From: Lacrimispora xylanolytica
GTDB taxonomy: Bacteria > Bacillota > Clostridia > Lachnospirales > Lachnospiraceae
Length of the DNA: 64,000 nt
Direction of reading: 5' to 3'
NCBI RefSeq assembly: GCF_026723765.1
Contig: NZ_CP113524.1
Coordinates: 434,001-498,000 of the forward strand
A model generated the notes under the pieces. That model did not search any database. It had not been told where the DNA came from and was given only the letters and a program-made list of their open reading frames with translations. Each line of letters begins with the position of its first letter. The first letter of the stretch is position 1. The translations under genes and the position numbers were made by a program. Below are positions 51,129 to 60,686 of the stretch, piece by piece.

Positions 51129-52022
51129 ATGATTGATTTATCAAAATTAACCACAGAGCTTCGAAACCCGGATACCATGAACCTGGATCAGATGACTCCT
51201 ATGGAGATTGCAGGCATTATGAACCAGGAGGATGGTAATGTGGTGGCAGCCATTAAGGAGGTTCTCCCTTCCGTTGCCATTGCCATAGAGTGGGCCACAG
51301 AAAGTCTGAAGTCAGGAGGCAGAATCATATACATTGGAGCCGGTACTTCAGGCCGCTTAGGTGTTTTAGATGCTGTGGAGTGTCCACCCACCTTTGGGGT
51401 TTCTAAGGATCTTGTGGTGGGCCTCATTGCAGGCGGGGAGAAGGCATTTGTAGAGGCAGTGGAAGGAGCAGAGGACAGTAAGACTCTTTGTGAAGAGGAG
51501 CTAAAGGAAATCGGCTTACAAAAAGAGGATATTGTCATAGGTCTGGCAGCTTCCGGCAGGACCCCTTATGTAATCTACGGTCTTAAGTATGCCGATTCCA
51601 TTGGCTGTAAGACTGTAGCAATAGCCTGTAACCGGGGTTCTGATATTGGCAGGGAAGCGAAGCTTGCCATTGAACCGGTAACGGGTCCTGAGGTGCTTAC
51701 CGGCTCTACGAGACTGAAAGCAGGAACCGCCCAGAAAATGATACTTAACATGATTTCAACCGGCAGCATGATTGGAGTTGGAAAGGTATATGAAAACCTT
51801 ATGGTTGATGTAAAGCAGAGCAATGAAAAGCTGGTGGTAAGATCCCAGAACATTGTTATGACAGCCACTGACTGCAGCAGGGAAAGAGCAAAGGAAGAAC
51901 TGGAGAAGGCAGACGGTCATGTTAAGACAGCCATTTTAATGATTCTTTCCGGGTGTGATGCTGCCACTGCCAGAGAAAAGATTGAAATAGCCGGAGGGAA
52001 TATCCGAAAGGCTTTAAAATAG
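51129..52022 (+). CDS. murQ: N-acetylmuramic acid 6-phosphate etherase
   Basis: MurQ splits the lactyl ether of MurNAc-6-phosphate to GlcNAc-6-phosphate and lactate in the cytoplasm (family knowledge). The protein is 297 aa, the family length. Signatures are LTTELRNPDTMNLDQM, YIGAGTSGRLGVLDAVECPP, IGLAASGRTPYVIYGL and a C-terminal small domain ILSGCDAATAREKIE. A glutamate in DAVECPPTFG is the expected catalytic residue region. It lies between the regulator and the MurP transporter gene. Confidence 0.95.
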   Translation: MIDLSKLTTELRNPDTMNLDQMTPMEIAGIMNQEDGNVVAAIKEVLPSVAIAIEWATESLKSGGRIIYIGAGTSGRLGVLDAVECPPTFGVSKDLVVGLIAGGEKAFVEAVEGAEDSKTLCEEELKEIGLQKEDIVIGLAASGRTPYVIYGLKYADSIGCKTVAIACNRGSDIGREAKLAIEPVTGPEVLTGSTRLKAGTAQKMILNMISTGSMIGVGKVYENLMVDVKQSNEKLVVRSQNIVMTATDCSRERAKEELEKADGHVKTAILMILSGCDAATAREKIEIAGGNIRKALK

Positions 52023-52060
52023 ATAGAAGAGCAAAGCAAAAATCTAGAGGAGGGTGAATT

Positions 52061-53494
52061 ATGGATTACAAAAAAATCAGTGAAGCGCTCATTGAGCTTT
52101 TAGGAGGAACGTCCAATATTACCTCCAACGCCGCCTGTATGACAAGGCTTCGCATTGGGTTAAAGGACACATCAAAGGTAGAGATTGAAAGGATTAAACA
52201 GGTGGAAGGTGTTCTTGGGGTGGTAGAGAGTGACACGCTTCAGATCGTCTTTGGTCCGGGAAAAGTAAACAAGGTTTTAGATGAATTCTATCAGCTGACA
52301 GGGCTTCCAAAGGGTCAGGCACAAGACGGGGGAGAGGTACAGAGCATTGATGATGTGGCAAAAGAGAATAAGGCCCTGCAAAAAGCAAAGTACGATAAAC
52401 CGGTCCAGCGTTTCTTAAAGAAGATCGCTAATATATTCGTGGCACTGTTACCCGGAATCATCGCAGCAGGTCTTATTAATGGAATCTGCAATGTAATCAA
52501 CGTATCCACAGGCGGATCTCTTTCCGGAGTCTGGTGGTATGCCTGCATCCGTACCATGGGCTGGGCACTGTTTGCCTATCTGCCCATTTTAGTAGGTTAT
52601 AATGCGGCAAGAGAATTTGGCGGTTCCGGTGCCCTGGGCGCCATCGCAGGAGCTATGTCCATTGTCAATCCTGCTATGCCTTTACTGGCAACGGTTAAGG
52701 ACGCTCAGATTATCCTGCCTATCACAAACACTGTATTTAACCCGGCTTCCGGCGGCCTTTTGGCAGCTCTCATCGCAGGTATGTTCTTTGCAGTCCTGGA
52801 GAAGAGGATCCGAAAGATTATGCCGGATCTCATTGATACCTTCATCAGTCCCCTTCTGGTGCTGATCATTGGTGGCATTGTGGCCCTTTTGGTGATACAG
52901 CCTTTAGGAGCAGGTCTTACAAAAGTGATCTTTGCTGTTTTAAGCTTTGCATATGAAAAGATGGGCGTAGTAGGCGGTTATATTTTATCCGCAGGATTTT
53001 TACCCTTAGTAGCCGTTGGGCTCCATCAGGCACTTACCCCCATCCACTCCATGTTAAATGATCCCGCCGGAGCCACCGCAGGTATCAACTATCTGCTTCC
53101 TATCCTTATGATGGCAGGCGGAGGCCAGGTAGGTGCAGGCTTAGCCTTATACTTAAAAACAAAGAATAAGAAGCTAAAACGCTATATTAAGGATTCCATT
53201 CCTGTAGGCATTCTTGGAATTGGAGAGCCTCTTATGTATGCGGTAACACTGCCTCTTGGACGGTCCTTTCTTACTGCCTGTATCGGCAGCGGTTTTGGCG
53301 GAGCACTGGCAGCCCTTCTTCATCTTGGCACCGTTTCTCAGGGCGTTTCCGGCCTGTTCGGACTCTTAATTGTACAGCCGGGACAGCAGCTTGGATTTAT
53401 CCTTTCCATGCTGACCGCTTATGCAGGTGGATTCCTTGTTACTTATTTCTTTGGTGTAGATGAAGACAGAATCAACGAAGTATACGGAGAATAA
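52061..53494 (+). CDS. murP: PTS N-acetylmuramic acid EIIBC transporter
   Basis: A membrane permease that imports MurNAc or MurNAc-GlcNAc with phosphorylation. The EIIB domain (about 1-85) has the phosphorylated C26 in NAACMTRLRIGL. The EIIC domain (about 115-470) is multi-helical with VGLHQALTPIHSML and GIGEPLMYAVTLPLG. The protein is 477 aa with no EIIA domain, so a separate Glc-type EIIA (for example the one at 5087-5575) must supply phosphate. GAGGAGGG precedes the ATG. Its position in the mur operon decides the substrate. Confidence 0.9.
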   Translation: MDYKKISEALIELLGGTSNITSNAACMTRLRIGLKDTSKVEIERIKQVEGVLGVVESDTLQIVFGPGKVNKVLDEFYQLTGLPKGQAQDGGEVQSIDDVAKENKALQKAKYDKPVQRFLKKIANIFVALLPGIIAAGLINGICNVINVSTGGSLSGVWWYACIRTMGWALFAYLPILVGYNAAREFGGSGALGAIAGAMSIVNPAMPLLATVKDAQIILPITNTVFNPASGGLLAALIAGMFFAVLEKRIRKIMPDLIDTFISPLLVLIIGGIVALLVIQPLGAGLTKVIFAVLSFAYEKMGVVGGYILSAGFLPLVAVGLHQALTPIHSMLNDPAGATAGINYLLPILMMAGGGQVGAGLALYLKTKNKKLKRYIKDSIPVGILGIGEPLMYAVTLPLGRSFLTACIGSGFGGALAALLHLGTVSQGVSGLFGLLIVQPGQQLGFILSMLTAYAGGFLVTYFFGVDEDRINEVYGE

Positions 53495-53497
53495 TTT

Positions 53498-54547
53498 ATG
53501 AAAACTGGAATCTCACTTTATTTCTCAAGCGGTATGGAGAAAAACAGGGGGATGATAAAAAAGGCGGGAGAGCATGGAGTACAGTATATTTTTACCTCCC
53601 TCCACATTCCTGAAGAAACTGGAGTCAACTACCGCCAGGATATTATATGTCTTTTAACTCTTTGCAAGGAACATCATTGCAACGTAATTGTAGACGTTGG
53701 CCCGGAAACCTTCAAAAAGCTAGGAGTAAATAGTCTCCATGAGTTAGGAGACCTTGGTATTACCCATGTAAGGCTGGACTATGGATTTACAGCCAGAGAT
53801 GTGGTAGATATTTCCAAACGGTTCCATGTCGTTTTTAATGCCTCTACCATTACCGAGGAGGAACTTCTAGAATGGAAGCAGTACGGGGCTGATTTTACAA
53901 AGTTTGCCGCTTGCCATAACTTTTATCCCAAGGAATTTACCGGACTGTCCCTGGAACGGGTGAAGGAAATCAATCAGCGGTTAAAGTATCTGGGATTTAT
54001 GACCATGGCATTTGTGCCAGGAAATTTAGAGCTTCGGGGACCACTGATGGAAGGACTTCCTACGGTAGAGGAACACAGAAGGCGTAAGGATGACGTTGTT
54101 TTCAATATGCTGGAGCTGTTTTTTAACGGGTGCTGCGATGTGGTGCTTATCGGTGATGTGGATATTAAGGGGAGTGAGTGGGAAGGCATCAAGAGCTTAA
54201 ACAATGGGTATGTAGAACTGGAAGCTGACCTTCTTCCCCCCTATGAGTTCGTGAAGAGTACCATACATCATGACAGACCGGATTCCAGCAGCTATTTATT
54301 CCGGTCTCAGGAATCGAGACAGTATGGGCAGGAGATCCTTCCGGATAAGAACCAGAAAAATAAAGTCAGGAAAGCAGGAAGCATCTGCATTTCCAACAAG
54401 GATTATTTAAGATATATGGGAGAGCTTGAAATCGCAAGGGTGGAGCTTCCCCTGGATCCCCGGCTGAACCTGATTGGTCAGATAAAGGAAAAGGATATGA
54501 AATATCTTCCCTACCTTCGAAATGGATTTGGTATCAAGTTTATTTAA
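53498..54547 (+). CDS. mupG: 6-phospho-N-acetylmuramidase (MupG, DUF871 family)
   Basis: A cytoplasmic hydrolase of 349 aa that cleaves MurNAc-6-phosphate-GlcNAc (6-phospho muropeptide disaccharide) to MurNAc-6-phosphate and GlcNAc, as described for Staphylococcus aureus MupG (family knowledge). It begins GISLYFSSGMEKNRGMI. The TIM barrel carries HVRLDYGF, VVFNASTIT and ACHNFYPKEFTGLS, and the C-terminal domain ends NLIGQIKEKDMKYLPY. It starts 4 nt after murP. The pair implies uptake of the disaccharide, not only free MurNAc. Confidence 0.9.
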   Translation: MKTGISLYFSSGMEKNRGMIKKAGEHGVQYIFTSLHIPEETGVNYRQDIICLLTLCKEHHCNVIVDVGPETFKKLGVNSLHELGDLGITHVRLDYGFTARDVVDISKRFHVVFNASTITEEELLEWKQYGADFTKFAACHNFYPKEFTGLSLERVKEINQRLKYLGFMTMAFVPGNLELRGPLMEGLPTVEEHRRRKDDVVFNMLELFFNGCCDVVLIGDVDIKGSEWEGIKSLNNGYVELEADLLPPYEFVKSTIHHDRPDSSSYLFRSQESRQYGQEILPDKNQKNKVRKAGSICISNKDYLRYMGELEIARVELPLDPRLNLIGQIKEKDMKYLPYLRNGFGIKFI

Positions 54548-54553
54548 TCCTGG

Positions 54554-54583
54554 AAAGAGAGTCTTAACTGACTCTCTTTTTTT
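54554..54583 (+). terminator. Terminator of the MurNAc operon
   Basis: AAAGAGAGTC (54554-54563) pairs with GACTCTCTTT (54570-54579), followed by further Ts. Confidence 0.9.
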
Positions 54584-54744
54584 GCATTCATGGTGGCTGC
54601 CTCTTTTCATTTTAAGAAAGGAATGATACTATTAAATTGTACAGAGGATTCATTGAACTATCCGTATGTTTCATTCCAATTCATTCATACTTATGATTAG
54701 ATGACAATAAGATTTGCATTGGCCAGAGAAAGGTGGTGCCAGCA

Positions 54745-55917
54745 ATGAATAAAAGTGATTTAAAAAGGGACCGATTTATGTTAACAGGTGCTCTTGGGAA
54801 AAAGGGATATGATTGGTGGTGGCATAATTTCACCGGATATCATCGGAAAACCGGTGAGGCGAAAGCGTTTTTTATAGAGTATTTCGTATGCAATCCAAAG
54901 CTGGGTCAGGATTATCCGGTGTTGGGGCAGCTGCCAGAACATCAGGCTGCCGGTGTCCGTCCCTCCTATGCCATGCTAAAGGCAGGGACCTGGGGAAAGG
55001 ATGCACGGCAGATTCATAATTTTTATCCCATCTCTCAGTTCTCATACTCAAACAAACAATTAAACATAAAAATAGGAGCCAGCCTCCTGACAGAACAGCG
55101 GATAAAAGGCAGAGTTAAGGTTACAAAAGAACAGGCAAAGGATCACCCGGAATACATGAGTGACGCCGGAGAAATGAGCTGGAACCTGGCGATTCATAAA
55201 AAAGTAGCCTATCATGCCGGGTACGGGGCAAGTGCACCATTTCGCTGGCTCCATGCCTTTGAAATGTTCTGGCACGCGGAAGGAATCAAAGCGGAGTATT
55301 CCGGAGAAGTCATACTGGACGGAGAAGCCTATGATGTAATTGAAGACAGATCTTATGGGTATGCAGACAAGAACTGGGGAGCTGATTTTACCTCTCCCTG
55401 GCTATGGATCAGCAGCAGTAACATGAAGAGTATGACAACCGGAAAGGCATTAACAAATTCCGCTGTGGAATTCGGAGGCGGAAAACCAAAAGTCTGGGGA
55501 TATTCTCTGAACCGGAAACTATTGGGAGGATTTTACTACGAAGGAAAGATGTATGATTATAACTTCTCCAAATTCTGGACCGGTTCCCGGGTGGATTTTA
55601 AGTTCCAGGAAGGAACCAGGTATCATACCTGGAAGATAAGAGCCCAGAACCATACCTCTCTACTGGAATTGACCCTGCGTTGCAAGGCAGATGAAATGCT
55701 TCTCATTAATTATGAAGCACCCAATGGGAAAAAACTTCATAACCGGCTTTGGAATGGTGGAACCGGATATGGGACCATTCGGTTGTATCACAAGAAAGGG
55801 AAGGAGAAAGTTCTCATCGACCATATTGAATTTAAGAACGCTGGATGTGAATATGGGGAATACGGCAACCATGATAAATATGGAGAGAATGAGGAAAACG
55901 GACAGTACGAGGCGTAA
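54745..55917 (+). CDS. Tocopherol cyclase-like / AttH-CrtC superfamily protein
   Basis: A 390-aa protein with no signal peptide that resembles bacterial members of the tocopherol cyclase/hydroxyneurosporene family (lipocalin-like double barrel): YDWWWHNFTGYHRKTGEAKA, then AYDVIEDRSYGYADKNWGAD, then SPWLWISSSN and NSAVEFGGGKPKVWGYS. The extreme C-terminus is rich in Gly, Glu, Asn and Tyr (GEYGNHDKYGENEENGQYEA). A tocopherol role is implausible in an anaerobe. A lipid- or hydrophobic-compound function is a guess. AAAGGTGG precedes the ATG. It is monocistronic. Confidence 0.75.
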   Translation: MNKSDLKRDRFMLTGALGKKGYDWWWHNFTGYHRKTGEAKAFFIEYFVCNPKLGQDYPVLGQLPEHQAAGVRPSYAMLKAGTWGKDARQIHNFYPISQFSYSNKQLNIKIGASLLTEQRIKGRVKVTKEQAKDHPEYMSDAGEMSWNLAIHKKVAYHAGYGASAPFRWLHAFEMFWHAEGIKAEYSGEVILDGEAYDVIEDRSYGYADKNWGADFTSPWLWISSSNMKSMTTGKALTNSAVEFGGGKPKVWGYSLNRKLLGGFYYEGKMYDYNFSKFWTGSRVDFKFQEGTRYHTWKIRAQNHTSLLELTLRCKADEMLLINYEAPNGKKLHNRLWNGGTGYGTIRLYHKKGKEKVLIDHIEFKNAGCEYGEYGNHDKYGENEENGQYEA

Positions 55918-56034
55918 GGGAGTTTCGTTGATAGGATGTCTCCCGGCTTTTTAATTAGTTTTTTTGGTTGATAAATAACACAATCTCCAGTTCCAAGTTT
56001 TTATTAAATTATATTTTATATTTATGTAAACATA

Positions 56035-56092
56035 AGAAGGTGCAGCTCTCATAGCCAATAATTATCTATGAAAGCTGCACCTTCTCTTTTTT
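56035..56092 (+). terminator. Strong terminator after the tocopherol cyclase-like gene
   Basis: A 20-bp stem (56035-56054 with 56066-56085, one mismatch) is followed by CTTTTTTT. It may also affect the convergent AraC gene, which ends at 56160. Confidence 0.9.
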
Positions 56093-56159
56093 TATGCGAT
56101 TTTTATATATTATTCGTTTGCAGTGAAACTGCTCCTCATCTTCCGGCCTATTCTAATCT

Positions 56160-57035
56160 TTATGACCTCTCAGCTATTTTATTATTCTTCCGGTAATTGG
56201 AAGGGGTAATCCCGTAATACTGTTTAAATGCGTAGGAAAAATGCTGAATCGAAGAGTAATTCAAGCGGTCAGCAATTTCCGAAATATTAATCGTATCATC
56301 ATTCAAATATATCTTAGCCATAGACATCTTAGCTTCTGTTTTCTTCTGAAGAAACGTCTTTCCGTAATACTCCTTTAAAAACCGCTCCGTCTGCCGGATG
56401 CTGAGTCCTAGCCGTTCGGAAAGTATCTCAAGGGTGATGGTCTCATATTCATAGAGGAAGCATTCCTCCACAATGATATACTTGCTGTCCACCAGATTGG
56501 AAGGAGAGAAATGGGACTTTGACTGGGTCCTGTTTTCATAATTTCTGACGATCTTCACCAGGCACTGCTGCAAGAGTGCCTCCACCTGAATCATGTAGCC
56601 CGTATACCGGTGCTCCAGTTCAAAAAAAATCTGCTGCATTAAGGGGTAAAGCTCCTGGGTATCCTGTCCGAACCAAAAGTGGGTCTTTTCAAATTTATAC
56701 GCCACCGTATCCACATCAGGAGCCGGGTGAGAGCTGTTCTTTTGAATTTTAAAATAGATACAATACTCGGTCATAGGATCATTCTTAACAGGAATCTGCT
56801 CGTGCTCGATGTGAGGGCCTGTCATGTAGAGAGTATTTGGAGTGATGTTATAAATCTGGTCGTCGATGCTTACCTTTCCATGTCCATAAGGAATGTAATG
56901 AAGCTCGTAGCTGTTATTACCATGGCTGTGTTTTGGCATGGACTTAAGGAAGCGTTCATACACAATATTCAGGACCAAAAAGGTAGTATCGTTAATGGTT
57001 GTCTTGATATTCAAATCCTTATAGCCTGTTCTCAT
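56160..57035 (-). CDS. AraC-family regulator of the sugar/polyol operon
   Basis: A 291-aa regulator: an N-terminal cupin-like sensing domain (MPKHSHGNNSYELHYIPYGHGK, given as HSHGNNSYELHYIPYGHG) and a C-terminal double helix-turn-helix (about 195-290) with LEILSERLGLSIRQTERFLK and ISEIADRLNYSSIQHFSYAF. The start at 57035 has GGGAGGA 6 nt upstream. It is divergent from the aldolase-led operon, about 198 bp away, so it is the likely activator responding to the substrate sugar. Confidence 0.9.
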   Translation of the reverse strand: MRTGYKDLNIKTTINDTTFLVLNIVYERFLKSMPKHSHGNNSYELHYIPYGHGKVSIDDQIYNITPNTLYMTGPHIEHEQIPVKNDPMTEYCIYFKIQKNSSHPAPDVDTVAYKFEKTHFWFGQDTQELYPLMQQIFFELEHRYTGYMIQVEALLQQCLVKIVRNYENRTQSKSHFSPSNLVDSKYIIVEECFLYEYETITLEILSERLGLSIRQTERFLKEYYGKTFLQKKTEAKMSMAKIYLNDDTINISEIADRLNYSSIQHFSYAFKQYYGITPSNYRKNNKIAERS

Positions 57036-57177
57036 GTCTTTCCTCCCTGTCTTGTTTTTCTCTTCATACAATCTTACTTTACCAGCAAAAAAAGCACAAG
57101 TCAAGGAATGTTCGATAACACGACATGCACCCAGTGTCTATGTCTGTTTATCCTCTAATTTTCTAATCTGGTTCCGG

Positions 57178-57183
57178 TATAAT
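57178..57183 (+). promoter_or_regulatory. Possible -10 box of the aldolase-led operon
   Basis: TATAAT with no matching -35 at 17 bp (CTAATT), 49 bp before the aldolase start. A weak -35 suits a promoter that needs an activator such as the divergent AraC protein. Confidence 0.4.
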
Positions 57184-57232
57184 GAACATATGAGGAACTT
57201 AACAATCACCTGATCTTAAGGAGGAAAAAGAT

Positions 57233-58084
57233 ATGCCATTGGTTACGTCAGAACAAATGTTACTGGATGCCCAAAAGGGCGGCTATGCCGTAGGGGCGTT
57301 TAATGTAGAAAATATGGAAATGTTAAAGGCTGTGGTGGCAGCGGCAGAAGAGCTTCGTGCCCCTGTGATGCTTCAGACCACTCCCTCAACCGTTCGGTAC
57401 GGCACGCTGGAAACCTTTAAGGCTATGGCTTCCGCAGAAGCCAAAAAGGCAACGGTTCCGGTTTGTCTTCACCTGGATCATGGCAGCAGCTATGAGCTGG
57501 TACTTAAGGCCATTCGTGCCGGATACACCTCCGTCATGTTCGATGGTTCCCACGAAACGTTTGAAGAGAATATCAGGCTGACCAAGCAGGCAGCTGACGC
57601 AGCTAAGGCCTGCGGAATTCCTGTAGAAGGAGAGCTTGGCAAGGTAGGCGGTAAGGAGGATGATTTAGAGGTCGAGGAAGATACCAATACCGACCCCATG
57701 CAGGCAAAGGAATTCGTAGAAAAGACAGGAGTCACCTCCCTTGCAGTTGCCATTGGAACGGCTCATGGTTTTTATGCCAATAAGCCAGTCCTTGATAAAG
57801 AGCGGATCACAGAGGTGAAAAAGCTGGTATCCATTCCTCTTGTTCTTCACGGAGCTTCCGGGTTAAGCGATGAGGATGTAAAGGAATGCGTACAAAGAGG
57901 AATGTGTAAGGTTAACTTTGCAACGGAGCTGAGAGTGGTATATACAGGAGCAGGAAAGAAGCTCTTAGCAGAAGACCCGGAGCTCTTTGATCCTAAAAAG
58001 CTTGGCATCGCCGGTATGGAAGCGGTAAAGGAATTTGTAAAGGGCCGCATGCTTGTTTGCGGCTGTGACCAGAAAGCCCGCTGA
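57233..58084 (+). CDS. Class II ketose-1,6-bisphosphate aldolase, GatY/KbaY-like
   Basis: A zinc-dependent aldolase of 283 aa that cleaves tagatose- or fructose-1,6-bisphosphate to DHAP and glyceraldehyde-3-phosphate. Metal and catalytic residues are visible in VCLHLDHGSSYE, VGGKEDDLEVEE, IGTAHGFYAN and LVLHGASGLSDED. The start MPLVTSEQMLLDAQKGGYAVG is typical. AAGGAGG precedes the ATG. It is first of a six-gene operon with a GatD-like dehydrogenase and a PfkB kinase, which makes tagatose-bisphosphate a likely but unproven substrate. Confidence 0.9.
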   Translation: MPLVTSEQMLLDAQKGGYAVGAFNVENMEMLKAVVAAAEELRAPVMLQTTPSTVRYGTLETFKAMASAEAKKATVPVCLHLDHGSSYELVLKAIRAGYTSVMFDGSHETFEENIRLTKQAADAAKACGIPVEGELGKVGGKEDDLEVEEDTNTDPMQAKEFVEKTGVTSLAVAIGTAHGFYANKPVLDKERITEVKKLVSIPLVLHGASGLSDEDVKECVQRGMCKVNFATELRVVYTGAGKKLLAEDPELFDPKKLGIAGMEAVKEFVKGRMLVCGCDQKAR

Positions 58085-58103
58085 TTGTTTGATGGAGGGG
58101 ATA

Positions 58104-59624
58104 ATGAAGCCATATTTATTGGGGATAGACATAGGCACAAGTGCCTGTAAGATCGCTGTATTTAACAGAGAAGGAACGGTCATTGATTCAGCAGCCGGGG
58201 AATATGAGGTCTATTATCCCCAGCCAGGCTGGGCGGAGCAGGACCCGGAGGAATGGTGGAGAGTCATCTGCAGTACCATGAAAGAGATGTTCGCAAAATC
58301 CATTGTGAATCCGGAGGACATTGCCGGAATCGGAATCGACGGACAGAGCTGGTCAGCCATTGCCGTAGATAAGAAAGGAAAGGTTCTCACAAACACTCCC
58401 ATCTGGATGGACACCAGAGCATTTTCCATCTGCAGGGACTTAAATGAAACGGTGGGAGCAGAACGAATCTTCCAGTTATCCGGAAACTCCTTACAGCCGT
58501 CTTACACCACAGCTAAGATACTCTGGTATAAAGAACATATGCCAGAGGTGTTTGAAAACATAGATAAGATTCTCCAGTCCAACAGCTACATTGGATTTAA
58601 GCTGACCGGCCATATGACCCAGGATATTTCCCAGGGGTATGGACTCCACTGTTTTGACATGCATACCGGGACCTGGAATAAGGAAATGTGTGAGGCCCTA
58701 GGAATTCCGTCTCATATCCTTCCTGACATTTATTCCTGTCATGATGTGATTGGAACCGTGACCGAAGAGGCGGCAAAGGAATCCGGTCTTTTGGCAGGAA
58801 TTCCGGTAGTGGCAGGCGGTCTTGATGCAGCCTGCGGAACCCTGGGGGCCGGAGTGATCCATACAGGAGAAACCCAGGAGCAGGGCGGTCAGGCCGGAGG
58901 CATGAGTATCTGCATTGACAGCTACAAGGCCGACGAAAGGCTGATCTTAAGCTATCATGTAGTTCCTGGGAAATGGCTGTTACAGGGCGGAACCACCGGA
59001 GGCGGCGGAGTCATGCGTTGGCTGGAAAAGGAATTTGCTGATTATGAGAGAGAAGAAGGCCGAAAAACCGGAAAAAGCTCGTTAGACCTTTTCAACCATC
59101 TGGCTCAGGCGGTGAATCCTGGAAGCGATGGATTGGTGTTCCTGCCTTATATGGCTGGTGAGCGCTCCCCCATCTGGGACCCGAATGCAAAGGGAGTCTT
59201 TTACGGGCTTGACTTTGGAAAGACAAAGGGTCATTTTATCCGGGCAGCTATGGAAGGGGTTGCCATGTCCTTAAAGCATAACTTAGATGTAGCAAAGGAA
59301 GCAGGCGCAGAGGTGGATGTGCTAAGAGCCATGGGCGGTTCTGCAAACTCCCTGTTATGGACCCAGATTAAGTCGGACATCACTGGAAAGCCCATTGTAG
59401 TTCCTTCCTCGGATACGGCAACCACACTGGGTGCCGCCATGTTAGCAGGAGTGGGCGTTGGTATGTATCTGGATTTTGAAGAGGCGGTTAAGATGACCGT
59501 GGAAAATAAACGGTATCACGTGCCCAATCAGGCAGACCGGGAGGTCTATGACAGGAATTATAAAATGTATCGCAGCTTATATGAAAACTTGAAAGATATG
59601 ATGAGTGAGGAAGGAGAGCAATAG
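58104..59624 (+). CDS. FGGY-family carbohydrate kinase (xylulokinase-like)
   Basis: A 506-aa sugar kinase. The ATP-binding motif is LLGIDIGTSACKIAVFN at the N-terminus. Substrate-region motifs include GIGIDGQSWSAIA and AGGLDAACGTLGAG, and the C-terminal ATPase part has AMGGSANSLLWTQIKSDITG. It resembles xylulokinases, but FGGY kinases act on many ketoses and polyols. The ATG at 58104 is the family start, and the upstream ATG 58092 lies in its ribosome binding site. The operon contains no PTS component, so this enzyme is likely to do the first phosphorylation. Confidence 0.9.
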   Translation: MKPYLLGIDIGTSACKIAVFNREGTVIDSAAGEYEVYYPQPGWAEQDPEEWWRVICSTMKEMFAKSIVNPEDIAGIGIDGQSWSAIAVDKKGKVLTNTPIWMDTRAFSICRDLNETVGAERIFQLSGNSLQPSYTTAKILWYKEHMPEVFENIDKILQSNSYIGFKLTGHMTQDISQGYGLHCFDMHTGTWNKEMCEALGIPSHILPDIYSCHDVIGTVTEEAAKESGLLAGIPVVAGGLDAACGTLGAGVIHTGETQEQGGQAGGMSICIDSYKADERLILSYHVVPGKWLLQGGTTGGGGVMRWLEKEFADYEREEGRKTGKSSLDLFNHLAQAVNPGSDGLVFLPYMAGERSPIWDPNAKGVFYGLDFGKTKGHFIRAAMEGVAMSLKHNLDVAKEAGAEVDVLRAMGGSANSLLWTQIKSDITGKPIVVPSSDTATTLGAAMLAGVGVGMYLDFEEAVKMTVENKRYHVPNQADREVYDRNYKMYRSLYENLKDMMSEEGEQ

Positions 59625-59627
59625 ACC

Positions 59628-60677
59628 ATGAAAGCAGCAGTTGTATGTGCCAATGAAGATGTAAAATACATGGATTACGAGGAACCACAGGTTTTACCGG
59701 GACTGGTAAAGATTAAAGTAAAGGCTTCTGGAATCTGCGGCTCTGATATACCAAGAGTGCTCCATCACGGAGTTCATTTTTACCCCATAGTTCTGGGCCA
59801 TGAATTTTCCGGTGATGTGGTGGAAGTAGGAGAAGGCGTTACATCAGTAAAGCCGGGAGACCGGGTTTCCGGAGCGCCCTTAATCCCCTGCATGAAATGC
59901 GATGACTGCCAGAACGGAAATTTCTCCCTTTGCAGACACTATAGCTTTATCGGCTCCAGACAGCAGGGAAGCAATGCGGAATACGTGGTAATCCCGGAGC
60001 AGAATGCGGTTGCCTTTGACAAAAGCATTTCCTATGAGCAGGGTGCCATGTTTGAGCCGTCTACCGTAGCCCTTCACGGCCTCTTTCAAAATGATTATAA
60101 AGGCGGAGAATACACCGCAGTCTTAGGCGGAGGTACCATCGGCATGTTCACCATGCAGTGGGCCAAGATTTTCGGAGCAAAAAAGGTGGTGGTATTCGAC
60201 ATCAGTGAAGAGCGTCTCTCTCTGGCAAAACGTCTTGGCGCAGATGAAGTCATTAACACCTCTTTGGAGGGCTATAAAGAAAAAGCCCTGGAGCTGACCG
60301 AAGGAAAAGGCTTTGCCTTTGTCTTTGAGACCGCAGGTCAGGTACCAACCATGCATATGGCCTTTGAGCTGGCTTCCAACAAAGCCAACGTATGCTTTAT
60401 CGGAACTCCTCATGTGGATTTATCCTTCACCCCTGCTATGTGGGAAAATATGAACCGCAAGGAATTTAAGCTGACCGGTTCCTGGATGTCCTACAGCTCT
60501 CCATTTCCGGGGAAGGAATGGAAGCTTACAGCACATTATTTTGCCACAGGCCAGTTAAAATTCGATCCTGGTTTCATCTTTAAAAAAATGCCCATGAGTC
60601 AGGCACAGGAGGCCTTCCAGATGTTTAAGACCCCAGGGCTTGTAAAGGGAAAAGTATTGCTGATGAACGAGGAATAG
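59628..60677 (+). CDS. Zinc-dependent polyol dehydrogenase, GatD-like (galactitol-1-phosphate 5-dehydrogenase type)
   Basis: A medium-chain dehydrogenase of 349 aa. The catalytic zinc motif is ASGICGSDIPRVL with YPIVLGHEFSG, structural zinc cysteines are CMKCDDCQNGNFSLC, and the nucleotide-binding fold is AVLGGGTIGMFTMQWAK. FEPSTVALHG and the overall order match GatD enzymes, which oxidise galactitol-1-phosphate to tagatose-6-phosphate. It starts 3 nt after the kinase gene. Other alditol-phosphate substrates are possible. Confidence 0.88.
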   Translation: MKAAVVCANEDVKYMDYEEPQVLPGLVKIKVKASGICGSDIPRVLHHGVHFYPIVLGHEFSGDVVEVGEGVTSVKPGDRVSGAPLIPCMKCDDCQNGNFSLCRHYSFIGSRQQGSNAEYVVIPEQNAVAFDKSISYEQGAMFEPSTVALHGLFQNDYKGGEYTAVLGGGTIGMFTMQWAKIFGAKKVVVFDISEERLSLAKRLGADEVINTSLEGYKEKALELTEGKGFAFVFETAGQVPTMHMAFELASNKANVCFIGTPHVDLSFTPAMWENMNRKEFKLTGSWMSYSSPFPGKEWKLTAHYFATGQLKFDPGFIFKKMPMSQAQEAFQMFKTPGLVKGKVLLMNEE

Positions 60678-60686
60678 GAGGCCCTT

